A stretch of DNA of 64,000 bases from Candidatus Bathyarchaeota archaeon (GTDB lineage: Archaea; Thermoproteota; Bathyarchaeia; Bathyarchaeales; Bathycorpusculaceae), in contig JAOZHT010000001.1 of NCBI GenBank assembly GCA_026014735.1, positions 558,001 to 622,000 of the forward strand, in the 5' to 3' direction. Below, one piece after another: positions 9,565-18,574 of the stretch. The number at the start of each line of letters is the position of its first letter. The stretch's first letter is position 1. Both the position numbers and the translations under genes were made by a program. The notes beneath the pieces are model-generated. The model was not told where the DNA came from and made no database searches. It worked only from the letters and a program-made list of their open reading frames with translations.

Positions 9565-10164
9565 ATGAGCACCTCCAAAAACAAAACCCGCTCACTCGCC
9601 CTAATAATAATCTTTATCGCGCTCGCCATAGCCCTAAACGTTTATGGACCAAAAATCCCCTACCCCTTCGCGCCCTTCCTATTCTTCCAACTCTGGGAAA
9701 TCCCCATAGTAGTCGCTTTTCTGCTCATTGGACCCCGAACAGGCCTAGCCGTCAGCGTAATAAACACCCTGATATTATTCGCTGTTTTCCCCGGTGAACT
9801 CCCCACCGGACCCCTCTACAATCTTATAGCGGTGCTAGCTATGCTGCTGGGCATCTATTTACCCTACCGTTTAGCCACCCGCGGCTGTAAAGGCGAAAAC
9901 ATCGGCGCGTACCTCAAAAAACACGTTCTACTGCTTACTATATCTGCAACGATCCTTGGCGCAACCCTACGCGTGCTGGTAATGACAGTTGTGAACTTTT
10001 TTGCTCTACAGCAAACCTACCCCATCGGTCTTGGCCTCAACGAATCCGCAACCCTCGCTTTCCTGCCCCTAGGCGCAGTCTTCAACGCCATAATCGCAGT
10101 CTACACTATACCAGTATCCATCGCCATAACTGTAGCAATAGCTTCAAGAGCAAAATTCCAATAA
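9565..10164 (+). CDS. ECF transporter substrate-binding (S) component-like membrane protein
   Basis: A 199-residue, very hydrophobic protein with five to six helices and the ECF S-component pattern: N-terminal helix after a short basic stretch, FQLWEIPIVVAFLLIGPRTG, and a Pro/Gly-rich loop (FPGELPTGPLYN). Such proteins capture a vitamin or metal ion and dock onto a shared EcfA/A'/T energising module, which is not in this window. The substrate cannot be told from sequence. A TATA-like box (TTAAATAGG, ~9520-9528) and a short direct repeat (ACCAAACA) lie upstream. No riboswitch fold was recognised. Confidence 0.75.
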   Translation: MSTSKNKTRSLALIIIFIALAIALNVYGPKIPYPFAPFLFFQLWEIPIVVAFLLIGPRTGLAVSVINTLILFAVFPGELPTGPLYNLIAVLAMLLGIYLPYRLATRGCKGENIGAYLKKHVLLLTISATILGATLRVLVMTVVNFFALQQTYPIGLGLNESATLAFLPLGAVFNAIIAVYTIPVSIAITVAIASRAKFQ

Positions 10165-10192
10165 AAAAGATTTTTTAATAAAATAGAAAAAA

Positions 10193-11152
10193 TTAAAAGC
10201 CTAAGGCTTGCGCAAGCACCTTAGGATTAACCTGCCCCGCCTTGAAGGTTCTGCCTGTCTTAGCGTTGTTAATCATCAGCACCGCTGGGGCAAACAGGCC
10301 TGTGTCGATTTTGTAGAAGTCCTTGCCAGCGTTAAGGAAGATATCTATGAAGGGTTTGCCGTAGTCTTTAGAGTTAATCGAGGGCGCATCCTTGACTAGC
10401 TGCTGCAGTTTTGCCTCATCATCATAGTCCACGGTGAGGTAAACGGTGCCGCCGTAGAGGATAACGTCGTTGGTGCGTGCCATCGCTACCTCAAAGTCGG
10501 GTCCAACCGGTGGAATCGGCGCATACCCCATCGCATAGCGGATGCATTTAGGATCCAACCCGAGCGTGTGGAGTTTATGGATGCCTACTTCCACGACGCG
10601 TCCGGCAACTTGGGTGAGACCCGCAACGGAGGCGGTTGGGGCGACCACTGCGATGATGTTTTCCGCCGCCAAGTTAGTGTTTTTGACCACTTTCTCAAAG
10701 AGGGCGTCGGAGGGCAAAAAGTTGCTTTCTAGGCAGATAACTGCTTTGTCGTTTTGGTCGGTGTAGCCGATTTCCTCGTAGGTTTCTTTGGGTTTAAGCG
10801 CTATGGCCCGGATGGGTCCGCTGCCGATGGCTATGTTGTCGCCGTCTTTGATGCGCCAACCCGCAAACTGGCTGCCCAGCATAGCTACGGCAGGGTGGTC
10901 TGAGGTGATGGTTACGGAGGGAAAATCTATGTCGCCGTAGGTTCTGAATCCCAGTTCAGCTTTGCCTGCGCCGCCTAGGCAGAGTTCAGTGAGAATTTTT
11001 CCTGCTGCAAATCCGCCGGGGGCTTTGACGCCTGCATCGATGATGGTGGCGCCCGCCGTGGATTTCGTGATGGCGACGCCGTAGAGCTGGGGGTTATCGA
11101 GTAGTTTTTGGGCTTTTTTGTAAGCCATTTGGTTGACGCTTAACTTATCCAT
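10193..11152 (-). CDS. mch: Methenyl-tetrahydromethanopterin cyclohydrolase
   Basis: Cytoplasmic enzyme of the archaeal C1 (methyl-branch Wood-Ljungdahl/methanogenesis) pathway. It interconverts N5,N10-methenyl-H4MPT and N5-formyl-H4MPT. The 319 residues are the usual Mch length, and family segments such as GGFAAGKILTELCLGG and YGGTVYLTV are clear. The frame is open to 11275, but the start is set at 11152. GGTGA precedes that ATG by seven bases, MDKLSVNQMA is the normal N terminus, and an A/T box (~11190-11203) lies ~45 bases upstream. Its pathway partner fwdB is 15 kb away. Confidence 0.95.
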   Translation of the reverse strand: MDKLSVNQMAYKKAQKLLDNPQLYGVAITKSTAGATIIDAGVKAPGGFAAGKILTELCLGGAGKAELGFRTYGDIDFPSVTITSDHPAVAMLGSQFAGWRIKDGDNIAIGSGPIRAIALKPKETYEEIGYTDQNDKAVICLESNFLPSDALFEKVVKNTNLAAENIIAVVAPTASVAGLTQVAGRVVEVGIHKLHTLGLDPKCIRYAMGYAPIPPVGPDFEVAMARTNDVILYGGTVYLTVDYDDEAKLQQLVKDAPSINSKDYGKPFIDIFLNAGKDFYKIDTGLFAPAVLMINNAKTGRTFKAGQVNPKVLAQALGF

Positions 11153-11471
11153 AACTGATTCACCAAAGATGCTTAGTGGTGAGGGTTTTTGAAATATTAA
11201 AGTTAACGCATCAAATGCAGCCCCTGTAAGGTCAATATAGGGTTTTCCACAGAGGCATCCTGCGCAGAAGACCAATCATCCAAGGTGCCGGTGCCATCGT
11301 CGAAGCAGATGCCTAGGGGGTTTAGTGAAAAAACAGCAGTATATCGCTTGGGGTTGCGGCGTTTAAGTGCTTATATGTTTTTGTTGTTGTACAATGACTG
11401 TCACATTTTTTAATAAACAACTGCCGCCAAATACTAATTTAATTCAGGAGTCAAAGTTTGAGGTGTTTTTG

Positions 11472-11666
11472 ATGGAAGCATTGATGAAACAAATTTCTCT
11501 AAGAGAACATCCAGAACAAATCGTTAACACACACAAATACATGCCAAGGGTACATGAGGTCCGTGCCCCCTGCCAGTGGCTTGAGCACTGCCACGACGGA
11601 AAATGCCCTGCGTTTGTAAGACTCAACGGAAACTTTTACTGCGCAAAAATCCGGGCGCAAACCTAA
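11472..11666 (+). CDS. Small Cys-containing protein, unknown
   Basis: A 64-residue protein. The frame is open from 11367, but the ATG at 11472 is chosen because GAGGTG lies six bases before it. The last third reads CQWLEHCHDGKCPAF...YC, giving four Cys and a His suited to binding one metal ion, probably zinc. I do not recognise a family. It is convergent with mdh (10 bases between the stops). Confidence 0.65.
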   Translation: MEALMKQISLREHPEQIVNTHKYMPRVHEVRAPCQWLEHCHDGKCPAFVRLNGNFYCAKIRAQT

Positions 11667-11676
11667 CCTTCCCCCT

Positions 11677-12594
11677 TTAGGGGTTAATTTTCAGTTCAGC
11701 GATAGCCTGCTTAACCGCGGCAACTGACCGCTCAAACTTCAACCGCGCATCGTTTGAGAGGTCAAGCTCGATAATTTTCTCCACTCCGTCTTTACCCAGA
11801 ACCACCGGCACCCCAATCGAAACACACGACTGAGTATACTCATCCTCCAAGCAAGTTGAGACACTCATCACACGGTTTCTCCCCGTTAAAATCGCATCCG
11901 CCGTCACCGCAATCGCTGCACCCGGCGCATACACAGTTCCGCCTTTAAGCTTAATTACATCCGCACCCGAGGACACTGTGCGTTTAACGATGCCTTCTAT
12001 CTGCGTGGGCGAAAGCAGCTTAGTTATAGGGATGCCTGAAACCGAAGCGTACTCCACCAGCGGCACCATCGAGTCCCCATGTTCCCCAATCACCAGCGCC
12101 CTAGTATCTTCCCGCGAAACCCCCAGTTCCTGGGCGATGTAGGTGCGGAAACGCATGCTATCAAGGATGTTGCCCATGCCGAAGAGGCGGCTGCGTGGAA
12201 AACCCGTTTCTTTAAAGCTAAGATAAGTCATGATGTCCACTGGGTTAGTGACTACCATCACGACCGTTTTAGGCGCATACTTGGCGACTTCATGGACCAC
12301 GCCCCGCACGATTTCTGCATTGACGTTCATGAGGTCAAAACGCGTCATGTCAGGTCGCCTGCCCACCCCCGCCGTCACAATCACAAGCTCAGAATCCTTC
12401 ATGGCGCTAAAATCGCTGGTTCCCCGGATGGTTCCATCGAACTCTATGGCTGGAGCAGCCTGCATCATATCCAGCGCTTCCCCCATCGCCGCCTTCTCGT
12501 TGGTGTCGATGAGGACAACATCGCTGATTCTGTAGCGTAGAATATCAAAAGCCGCTGCGCTGCCCACTTTGCCGGCGCCAATAACAGTAATCAT
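11677..12594 (-). CDS. mdh: Malate dehydrogenase (LDH/MDH family)
   Basis: NAD(P)-dependent oxidation of malate to oxaloacetate. The 305 residues carry the Rossmann start MITVIGAGKVGSA and the Asp after beta-2 (VVLIDTNE), which favours NAD. The mobile-loop segment AGVGRRPDMTR has Arg where lactate dehydrogenases usually have Gln, so malate is favoured. VTNPVD and catalytic GEHGDSMVPL are present. The frame is open to 12618, but the Rossmann strand needs the ATG at 12594. uspA-like gene 12640-13095 lies 45 bases upstream on the same strand, so they may share a transcript. Confidence 0.93.
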   Translation of the reverse strand: MITVIGAGKVGSAAAFDILRYRISDVVLIDTNEKAAMGEALDMMQAAPAIEFDGTIRGTSDFSAMKDSELVIVTAGVGRRPDMTRFDLMNVNAEIVRGVVHEVAKYAPKTVVMVVTNPVDIMTYLSFKETGFPRSRLFGMGNILDSMRFRTYIAQELGVSREDTRALVIGEHGDSMVPLVEYASVSGIPITKLLSPTQIEGIVKRTVSSGADVIKLKGGTVYAPGAAIAVTADAILTGRNRVMSVSTCLEDEYTQSCVSIGVPVVLGKDGVEKIIELDLSNDARLKFERSVAAVKQAIAELKINP

Positions 12595-12639
12595 AAATAA
12601 GGAAAAGCGGAAAACCAAATTTAAGGCTTACCGGAGCAG

Positions 12640-13095
12640 TTACCGAACCACGATTACGGTGCAGTCAAGCGAATGAATAACCTTCTCGCTGATGCTGCCT
12701 AAAAAGAGCTCCCGAACCTTGCTTGCCCCCCGATGCCCAACCACAACCGCGTCAAAGTTGCCTTCTTTGGCGGCTGCGATGATTTCTGTGGCGGGTTCGC
12801 CTTCCCGCAGCAGAGTTGAAACGTCCAAGGCGGGTTTAGCGGTTTTGGCTTTCTGCATTGTTTTCTCCAGCAGGTTCTCGTGGAATCTCCGCAGGTCCCT
12901 GGCTACCACCACCATTGTGCTGTCGCCTGTGTAAGCGGTCATGCCGGTGGGAACCGAAGCCATAGCGGCAGATTCTGTTACGTTAATGATGGTTAATGCT
13001 GCAGCGTATCTTTCCGCGAATTCAGCGGCGAAATCCAGTGCTCTCTCCGAGTTCTCTGAGCCGTCCACGGCTACCAAAACTTTCCCAATCACCAT
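12640..13095 (-). CDS. Universal stress protein (UspA family)
   Basis: A 151-residue nucleotide-binding protein of the ATP-binding Usp branch. It starts with MVIGKVLVAVDGSENSERAL and has the ATP site GHRGASKVRELFLGS (G-2x-G-9x-G-S), ending in a VIVVR strand. Such proteins dimerise and modulate stress or metabolic enzymes. An upstream in-frame ATG (13131) would add a 12-residue tail that Usp proteins lack. The gene precedes mdh in the same direction. Confidence 0.9.
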   Translation of the reverse strand: MVIGKVLVAVDGSENSERALDFAAEFAERYAAALTIINVTESAAMASVPTGMTAYTGDSTMVVVARDLRRFHENLLEKTMQKAKTAKPALDVSTLLREGEPATEIIAAAKEGNFDAVVVGHRGASKVRELFLGSISEKVIHSLDCTVIVVR

Positions 13096-13244
13096 TTTGC
13101 ATCCTGATGAATTATGCGTGGTTAGATGCATTAAACTGTTTCTGCCACCGCTTCTGCAGGCGCTTGGCTGACAGATTCACCGGGGGAATTACCTTTAGGC
13201 ATATAAGCTTAAAGTGACAATTACTTACTAATCAACCAACGTGG

Positions 13245-14861
13245 GTGTCCCAGATAAATAAGCAACTTCAACTATTAGCCTTCACGCTTATTGCATTAAC
13301 CCTTACCTCAACGTTTGCCCTAGCCCTAACCGAATCCACGGCGCAGGCTCAAAGCAGCACACCTGAGCCCGGATGGAGCACCCTGACACCTATGCCCACA
13401 GCACGAGGCAGCTTCGGAGTAGCGGTGGTGAACGCCAAAATCTACGCGGTAGGCGGCATAAACGGCAGCGCCAACCAGCCTCTGAGCGTAAACGAGGAAT
13501 ACAACCCCGCCACCGACACCTGGCGCACCCGGGCAAGCATGCCTACGCCCAGAAGCGGCTTTGCCATCGCGGTTTACAGCAACAGACTCTACGTGTTCGG
13601 CGGAACATTAGGCAACGGCTACGTTGGAAACAGCGAGGTGTATGATCCCCAAGCTAACTCTTGGCAAACCGTGGCTTCGATGCCTACGCCAAGGGCTGAT
13701 TTATGCGCCTGCGTGGTCGGCGACAAAATCTACCTTATCGGCGGCAAATGCTACTCCAGCATCAGCCCCTACTACGTGGAAACCGACCTAATCGAGGTTT
13801 ATGACCCCGCAACCGACACCTGGAGCACCGCCTCATCTATGCCTACGGCAGTTCAAGGATGCGCTTCAGCCGTGGCAGATGGCAGCATCTACGTTTTGGG
13901 TGGTTCCCGGCAGCCCGCAGCCTCATCGGAGGCAGCTGTCGTAAGCAACAATCAAGTCTACGATTCATCACGTGACAAGTGGAGCAGCGCAGCTCCCCTG
14001 AAAGCGGTTTCCAGCTATGGTGCCGCAGCCGCGACTGAAGGCTACATGTCTCCTCAACGGGTTTACTATGTTGGAGGCTACTCCGCCAGCCTCTACAGCA
14101 ACCTAACGCAGGTCTACAACGCTGCCTCTAACTCTTGGAGCTACGCAGATCAGATGCCTACCAGCAGAGCATACCTGGGTTTAGCTGTAGTTAACGATAT
14201 CCTCTATGCCATAGGCGGCTACAACGGCACAAACTGGCTGAGCAGCAACGAGCAGTATACACCGGTGGGTTTTAGCACTGTGGCGCCTAAGGTGCAGATT
14301 ACTTCGCCGCAGAACAAAACCTACCAGCAGGTCACTTTGGATTTCACCGTTAACCGCGCGGTTAACTGGATGGGCTACAGTTTAGATGGACATGCAAACG
14401 TGACTTTGACTTCACCCCTTAAGCTGTATGGTCTTAGCCAGGGAAGCCACTCCGTAGTTATCTATGCTAATGATAGCCAAGCAAACATGGGCTCTTCAAA
14501 CACGGTTTATTTCACGCTGGATACACTGGGGCCAAGCATAACTTTGCTTTCACCGAAAAATACAACCTATGATTCCACCGACATCCAGCTTCAATTCAAA
14601 ACTGACGAAGCCGCCGAATATTTAGCCTACAGCTTAGACTCCCGTGACACAGTCACCATCCTTGGCAACGTAACCTTACCGGCGCTCACCGATGGTTCAC
14701 ATCACTTAACTGTCTACGCCACCGACGAGTTAGGCAACACCTCCGAGGTAAACGTGCACTTCACTGTGGCGCTGTTCCCCACGGTTTTGGTGGCTGCGGT
14801 TGTGGCGATTATAACTATAGCGGTGGCTGCAGCCTACATTTTCTTTAAAACCAAAAAGTAG
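13245..14861 (+). CDS. Secreted Kelch-propeller surface protein
   Basis: Predicted cell-surface protein of 538 residues starting with GTG. A signal peptide covers ~1-36 (ends near STAQA). Six Kelch blades follow at ~50-345, each with a GG pair and spaced W, for example YAVGGINGSAN, YVFGGTLGNGY and YAIGGYNGTNW, with the repeated MPTPRA/MPTSRA link between blades. Two Ig-like domains at ~350-510 contain VQITSPQNKTY and ITLLSPKNTTYDS. A C-terminal helix (~512-532) with FFKTKK anchors it. A ligand-binding or adhesion role is inferred from Kelch families. Confidence 0.88.
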   Translation: MSQINKQLQLLAFTLIALTLTSTFALALTESTAQAQSSTPEPGWSTLTPMPTARGSFGVAVVNAKIYAVGGINGSANQPLSVNEEYNPATDTWRTRASMPTPRSGFAIAVYSNRLYVFGGTLGNGYVGNSEVYDPQANSWQTVASMPTPRADLCACVVGDKIYLIGGKCYSSISPYYVETDLIEVYDPATDTWSTASSMPTAVQGCASAVADGSIYVLGGSRQPAASSEAAVVSNNQVYDSSRDKWSSAAPLKAVSSYGAAAATEGYMSPQRVYYVGGYSASLYSNLTQVYNAASNSWSYADQMPTSRAYLGLAVVNDILYAIGGYNGTNWLSSNEQYTPVGFSTVAPKVQITSPQNKTYQQVTLDFTVNRAVNWMGYSLDGHANVTLTSPLKLYGLSQGSHSVVIYANDSQANMGSSNTVYFTLDTLGPSITLLSPKNTTYDSTDIQLQFKTDEAAEYLAYSLDSRDTVTILGNVTLPALTDGSHHLTVYATDELGNTSEVNVHFTVALFPTVLVAAVVAIITIAVAAAYIFFKTKK

Positions 14862-14915
14862 GTTTACCTGAGAAAATTTAATTAAACAAGCCGCAACTCA
14901 AAAAATGGGAAAGCT

Positions 14916-15167
14916 ATGGGCTACCAAATCAGTTACCCAGCAGGCGAAGAGATGGATTGCTCCTCGCAGATAGTGATTGCTGACAGAATCTTCTACGTCA
15001 AGCTCTTCGAAAAAACAGCCTCACGGTTCTTTTCCGGCGACCAAGAAGGCATCATCCAGAAGGAAATCTCCAAAAACGAATTTGACCTCTGGGTGGACGC
15101 GTTGGCGGACAACCAAGCCGAGGCAGCGGAAATCCAGCGGCAACTCAGGCTGGGCAAAAAGTATTAG
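14916..15167 (+). CDS. Small hypothetical protein
   Basis: An 83-residue acidic/basic mixed protein of unknown family with an N-terminal beta-rich part (GYQISYPAG, QIVIADRIFYVKLFE) and a C-terminal helix (NQAEAAEIQRQLRLGKKY). It follows the Kelch gene by 54 bases in the same direction, so it may be on the same transcript. It ends 17 bases before a convergent gene. Codon use looks like its neighbours. Confidence 0.55.
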   Translation: MGYQISYPAGEEMDCSSQIVIADRIFYVKLFEKTASRFFSGDQEGIIQKEISKNEFDLWVDALADNQAEAAEIQRQLRLGKKY

Positions 15168-15184
15168 CGGCAAACATAGCCGTT

Positions 15185-15466
15185 TCATTTACCTTTTGTT
15201 TTGGTGTTGTGCCGGCGGGGTTCTTGACTTATGTTCTCGTCCCAGTAGCGGTCGAATTCCTTTGGCGCCATCAAATTTGCACTGTGCAGCTGCTGGCTAA
15301 ACAGGTCCAGCGCGCAGGGGTTGCTTAGGTGGGCACGGTAGATTTCGATAAGTAAATCCACCGCCATCGCGGCTGACACAGGCTTCTTCGCCATAAGCGT
15401 AAGTTCCTCAGAGACACGGTTTAGGTCCTCATAGACTCTTAGAGGCAAACTCAGATTCTTCGCCAT
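15185..15466 (-). CDS. Small hypothetical protein
   Basis: A 93-residue protein, mostly helical, beginning MAKNLSLPLRVYEDLNRVSEEL. The first ~45 residues could form a strand-helix-helix unit like ribbon-helix-helix DNA-binding proteins, but that is a guess from pattern alone. It follows the flavodoxin gene by nine bases in the same direction, so the two are probably one operon. Confidence 0.55.
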   Translation of the reverse strand: MAKNLSLPLRVYEDLNRVSEELTLMAKKPVSAAMAVDLLIEIYRAHLSNPCALDLFSQQLHSANLMAPKEFDRYWDENISQEPRRHNTKTKGK

Positions 15467-15475
15467 ACCCCTCGC

Positions 15476-16024
15476 CTACTGCAGCTTCTCCGCTAAGTCT
15501 TTGGCGTCCGAGGATACCTTAGCTAACTCGTTTGCGGTGGGTCTGCCGCGGATGTCGCCGAGCCTGCCTAAAGTACTCATGTCTAACCTTCCATGGAACT
15601 CCCCCACAACATACCACTCGCCCAGCACCGCAAAGCCCCAATGCTCAAAGTACTGCCGCATCACCTTACCCGCTGGGATGGCTTCGTCAATGCCGGTGTG
15701 GGGACCCGAGTAAGTGACGAAGACAAGCGCGTTTTTGCCGGCTACCTTTGGGGCTGAGGGCAAGATTTTTTCTTGGCCACGGTAAAGATTCATTTTTGCG
15801 TTAAGCAAGTCAGAAATGGGTTTTGCGGGTTGCCACTGAATCGAGGGGGAACCAACGCAGACCAAATCGTAGAGGAAAAAGTCTTCTTCGGCGGCATCTT
15901 GGGGCTTTTTGAGGTTCACCTTAAATCCGCCTGTTTCCAATCCTTCTTTTAGGGCTTGGGCGACTTTCTGGGTGTTTCCCGTGCTGGAAGTGTAAACTAT
16001 CAACGCTGACTTCAAAGATATCAC
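15476..16024 (-). CDS. Flavodoxin-like protein
   Basis: FMN-binding electron carrier or flavodoxin-domain protein of about 182 residues. The phosphate-binding loop is YTSSTGNTQKVAQAL near the N terminus. The flavin-flanking loops are GSPSIQW and TYSGPHTGIDEA. No ATG suits the start. GTG at 16024 is used here; TTG at 16015, preceded by GGTGA at five bases, is equally good. The frame is open to 16183, but that would overlap the divergent glycosyltransferase gene. The gene is followed by a small protein in the same operon. Confidence 0.85.
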   Translation of the reverse strand: MISLKSALIVYTSSTGNTQKVAQALKEGLETGGFKVNLKKPQDAAEEDFFLYDLVCVGSPSIQWQPAKPISDLLNAKMNLYRGQEKILPSAPKVAGKNALVFVTYSGPHTGIDEAIPAGKVMRQYFEHWGFAVLGEWYVVGEFHGRLDMSTLGRLGDIRGRPTANELAKVSSDAKDLAEKLQ

Positions 16025-16113
16025 CACAGATACAAAAGGTAAACAACATAAAAGCCTAGCCGCCAGGGCAACAGCGTTAAGGTATAAAAGCGCCCAAACG
16101 CTAGTTACAATAG

Positions 16114-17364
16114 GTGAAGTTGTTGAGGATAGGTTTTTTTGTTTATGAATATCCGCCGCAGCTTGTCGGCGGCTTAGGCACATACGCTGAGTACATGACC
16201 CGAGAATACATCGACCTTGGACACGACGTCACCGTCTTCACCCTTAACAATAACGGATTAAAAACCAACGAGGTGCTCCGCGGAGTCGAAGTCCACCGCC
16301 CCCTGATTGCCGACGCCAGCAACGTTTGGCCCTTCTTCGTTGCAGATGACCTTAAAAAATGGGGAACCAACATCAAATTCTTCAACGACATATTCCTATA
16401 CAACATACTTTCCGCCACCAAATTCATCAACAGCCTCATAAGAAAAGAAGGCTACAAATTCGATGTCGTCTGCGTCCATGACTGGCTCAGCAGCATCGCA
16501 GGGCTAATCGTAAAAAACGAAACAAACATCCCCGTTGTCTTCCACGTCCACAGCACCGAGTGGGGAAGAAGCGGCGGAGCAGGCAGCGAAGTAGTGACGC
16601 ATTTTGAGCGTGCAATGGCGCAGAATAGCGACAAAAACATAACCGTTAGCTACGCCATGCAGGAAGACCTTACTCGCCACGGCTGGACATCGGGCAAAAT
16701 AAGCGTCGTCTGGAACGGCGTTGACGCAGACCGATATGACCCCGCCAAAGTCTCTCAGCCAGAGGCAAAGAAGATAAGAGAACAATACGGCATCCCTGAA
16801 GGCTGGAATATGCTGCTGTTTGTGGGGCGGCTTGTGTGGGTGAAGGGCGTGCGCAATCTGCTACAGGCGTTGCCGCTTGTGCTAAAGGAGTACCCTAACA
16901 CTAAACTGGTTATCCTAGGCAAAGGCGAAGAACAAGCCGACATCGAGGAAACCGCTGAGAGATTAAACATCAAAAACAACGTGGTTTACCGTTTCGACTT
17001 TGTGCCTGAAAGAGAACGGATACTTCACTACGTCGCCGCTGACGTATGCGTTTTTCCCTCCACCTATGAGCCCTTCGGCATAGTAAGCTTGGAAGCGATG
17101 TCGCTGGAGAAGCCCATTGTGGTCGGCGCCAGGGGCGTAGTGGGATTTAAAGAGCAGGTTGTCAACAGCGGACCCGACCAAACAGGCGTACATGTAAACG
17201 GCGAAGACCCCTCTGACATAGCCTGGGGAATCAAGGAAACCCTCAAAGACCCCGAACGAGCGCGGAACTGGGGCATAAACGGCAGAAGACGCGTGCTCGA
17301 ATACTTCACATGGCGTAAAGTTGCGGAGCAGACGCTGAAAATCTACGAATCAGCCAAAAAATAG
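16114..17364 (+). CDS. Family 4 glycosyltransferase (glycogen-synthase-like)
   Basis: A GT-B fold, retaining glycosyltransferase of 416 residues that moves a sugar from a nucleotide-sugar donor. The N-terminal acceptor domain has the glycine loop VGGLGTYAEYM; the donor domain begins near VVWNGVD and LLFVGRLVWVKG. The donor-binding E-x7-E element is EPFGIVSLEAMSLEKP. This subfamily resembles archaeal glycogen/starch synthases, but a surface-glycan role is also possible. The start could be GTG at 16114 or TTG at 16123, the latter with GGTGAAG six bases upstream. It is convergent with pfkA, so glycogen metabolism is plausible. Confidence 0.88.
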   Translation: MKLLRIGFFVYEYPPQLVGGLGTYAEYMTREYIDLGHDVTVFTLNNNGLKTNEVLRGVEVHRPLIADASNVWPFFVADDLKKWGTNIKFFNDIFLYNILSATKFINSLIRKEGYKFDVVCVHDWLSSIAGLIVKNETNIPVVFHVHSTEWGRSGGAGSEVVTHFERAMAQNSDKNITVSYAMQEDLTRHGWTSGKISVVWNGVDADRYDPAKVSQPEAKKIREQYGIPEGWNMLLFVGRLVWVKGVRNLLQALPLVLKEYPNTKLVILGKGEEQADIEETAERLNIKNNVVYRFDFVPERERILHYVAADVCVFPSTYEPFGIVSLEAMSLEKPIVVGARGVVGFKEQVVNSGPDQTGVHVNGEDPSDIAWGIKETLKDPERARNWGINGRRRVLEYFTWRKVAEQTLKIYESAKK

Positions 17365-17376
17365 GCGTATCATGCA

Positions 17377-18342
17377 TTAAATCGAGAGCATCTCGGCAAC
17401 TTTGAGCAGCCGCAAATCCAGCGGTTTACGCTCCTTAGTTACCTTCTCCAACTCCACGGCGCTAACTACCCCATTCTGCAAGCCCACTGCCATGTTGCCT
17501 TTACCCTGGCAAATCAACTCTACTGCCCGCTCTGCGAACAGGCTTGCCAGCAAGCGGCTCCTTGCTGTTGGGCTGCCTCCCCGCTGGGCATAACCCAAAA
17601 TCGAGAGACGCACCTCCGATTCGGTTTGCTGCTGAAGCTCTTTTGCCAGCTTACTTGAGTCACCAAACCCCTCTGCAGCCACGATGATGCCTGCGCGCTT
17701 GCCCTTTTTGGCGTTGTTCTCCATGACTTTCACGACGTCACATGCATTCATCGGGTTTTCTGGGATTAAGATGACTTCGGCGCCGATGCAAATGCCTACC
17801 TGCAACGCAAGAAAGCCCCTTTTGCGTCCCATCACTTCCACGATGAAGATGCGTTCGTGGCTTAGGGCGGTATCTCGGATTTTGTCGATGGCGTCCACGG
17901 CGGTGTTGACGGCGGTGTCAAAGCCGATGGTTTCATCTGTGCCGTATACGTCGTTGTCTATGGTGGCGGGGATGCCGACCATGCGGGTATCGCTGACTCG
18001 GCTAAGGTCCAGCGCGCCCCTAAAGGAGCCGTCGCCGCCGATAACAACTAAGCCATCCACGTTGTTTGTGCTCAGCGTCTCCGAGGCTTTCTCGACGCCG
18101 CCTGGCTGCTCAAAACCGGGGCAACGCAGGGTATGGAGGATGGTGCCGCCGAGCTGGATGATGCCGCCTACGCTTCGGGGAGTAAGCTTCCTAAAGGTGT
18201 TAGTGAGTAAACCGTCCCATCCCCGCTCGAACCCGATGACGTTAAATCCGTTAGAGTGGCCAACTCGGGTGACTGCGCGGATTGCTGCGTTCATGCCAGG
18301 GGCGTCTCCGCCTGAAGTGACGATGCCGATGGTTTTCGCCAT
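17377..18342 (-). CDS. pfkA: ATP-dependent-type 6-phosphofructokinase
   Basis: Phosphorylates fructose 6-phosphate in glycolysis. The 321 residues match bacterial-type PfkA. The ATP loop is IVTSGGDAPGMNAAIRA. GGDGSFRGA has Gly at the site where pyrophosphate-dependent enzymes have Asp, and the catalytic strand is PATIDNDVYGTDETIGFDTA rather than the Lys form of PPi enzymes. The substrate segment is EVMGRKRGFLA. So ATP is the likely donor. Many archaea use ADP-dependent or PfkB-type enzymes instead, which makes this choice notable. It is convergent with the glycosyltransferase gene. Confidence 0.93.
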   Translation of the reverse strand: MAKTIGIVTSGGDAPGMNAAIRAVTRVGHSNGFNVIGFERGWDGLLTNTFRKLTPRSVGGIIQLGGTILHTLRCPGFEQPGGVEKASETLSTNNVDGLVVIGGDGSFRGALDLSRVSDTRMVGIPATIDNDVYGTDETIGFDTAVNTAVDAIDKIRDTALSHERIFIVEVMGRKRGFLALQVGICIGAEVILIPENPMNACDVVKVMENNAKKGKRAGIIVAAEGFGDSSKLAKELQQQTESEVRLSILGYAQRGGSPTARSRLLASLFAERAVELICQGKGNMAVGLQNGVVSAVELEKVTKERKPLDLRLLKVAEMLSI

Positions 18343-18488
18343 AAGTAAATCCTCCCCTAAATCGTTCTTGCTAGCACATTAAAACGTTTAGTATGGTTTC
18401 TGGTGGCTAATAATCCAAAACACATAAATTCTTACTCATTGTCTTTATGGAAACTGTCGGGAGGTAGCTCAGCCTGGCAGAGCTCTCG

Positions 18489-18520
18489 AGCCCCTTGGCA
18501 GTACGCCAATGGACGGAGAA
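18489..18520 (+). other. tRNA-Tyr intron 1, non-canonical site 30/31
   Basis: The 32 bases interrupt the 5' strand of the anticodon stem. They must be removed to give the fifth stem pair G31-C39. The interior folds as TTGGC/GCCAA. CTCT upstream can pair with GGAG near the 3' end, leaving three-base bulges CG|A and AA|G, as in a relaxed bulge-helix-bulge motif. The exact site is set mainly by the need for an intact stem. Confidence 0.75.
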
Positions 18521-18527
18521 GCTGTAG

Positions 18528-18574
18528 AGGTCTACCCATGGTGGGCTTCATTCTAGCCTGTCTAGGCCACAGAT
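18528..18574 (+). other. tRNA-Tyr intron 2, canonical site 37/38
   Basis: The 47 bases follow G37. The bulge-helix-bulge motif is complete: CTGT (32-35) pairs with ACAG, the bulges are AG|A and AT|A, the inner helix is GGTCTA/TAGGCC, and the outer helix is the anticodon stem. This is the standard substrate of the archaeal splicing endonuclease. Confidence 0.9.

Noticed and set aside
12079-12540. 153-residue plus-strand frame opposite mdh
   Set aside because: Shadow of the malate dehydrogenase gene; the minus-strand frame has all catalytic motifs.
16025-16183. Longer start of the flavodoxin
   Set aside because: It would overlap the divergent glycosyltransferase start and adds unlike residues before the FMN fold.
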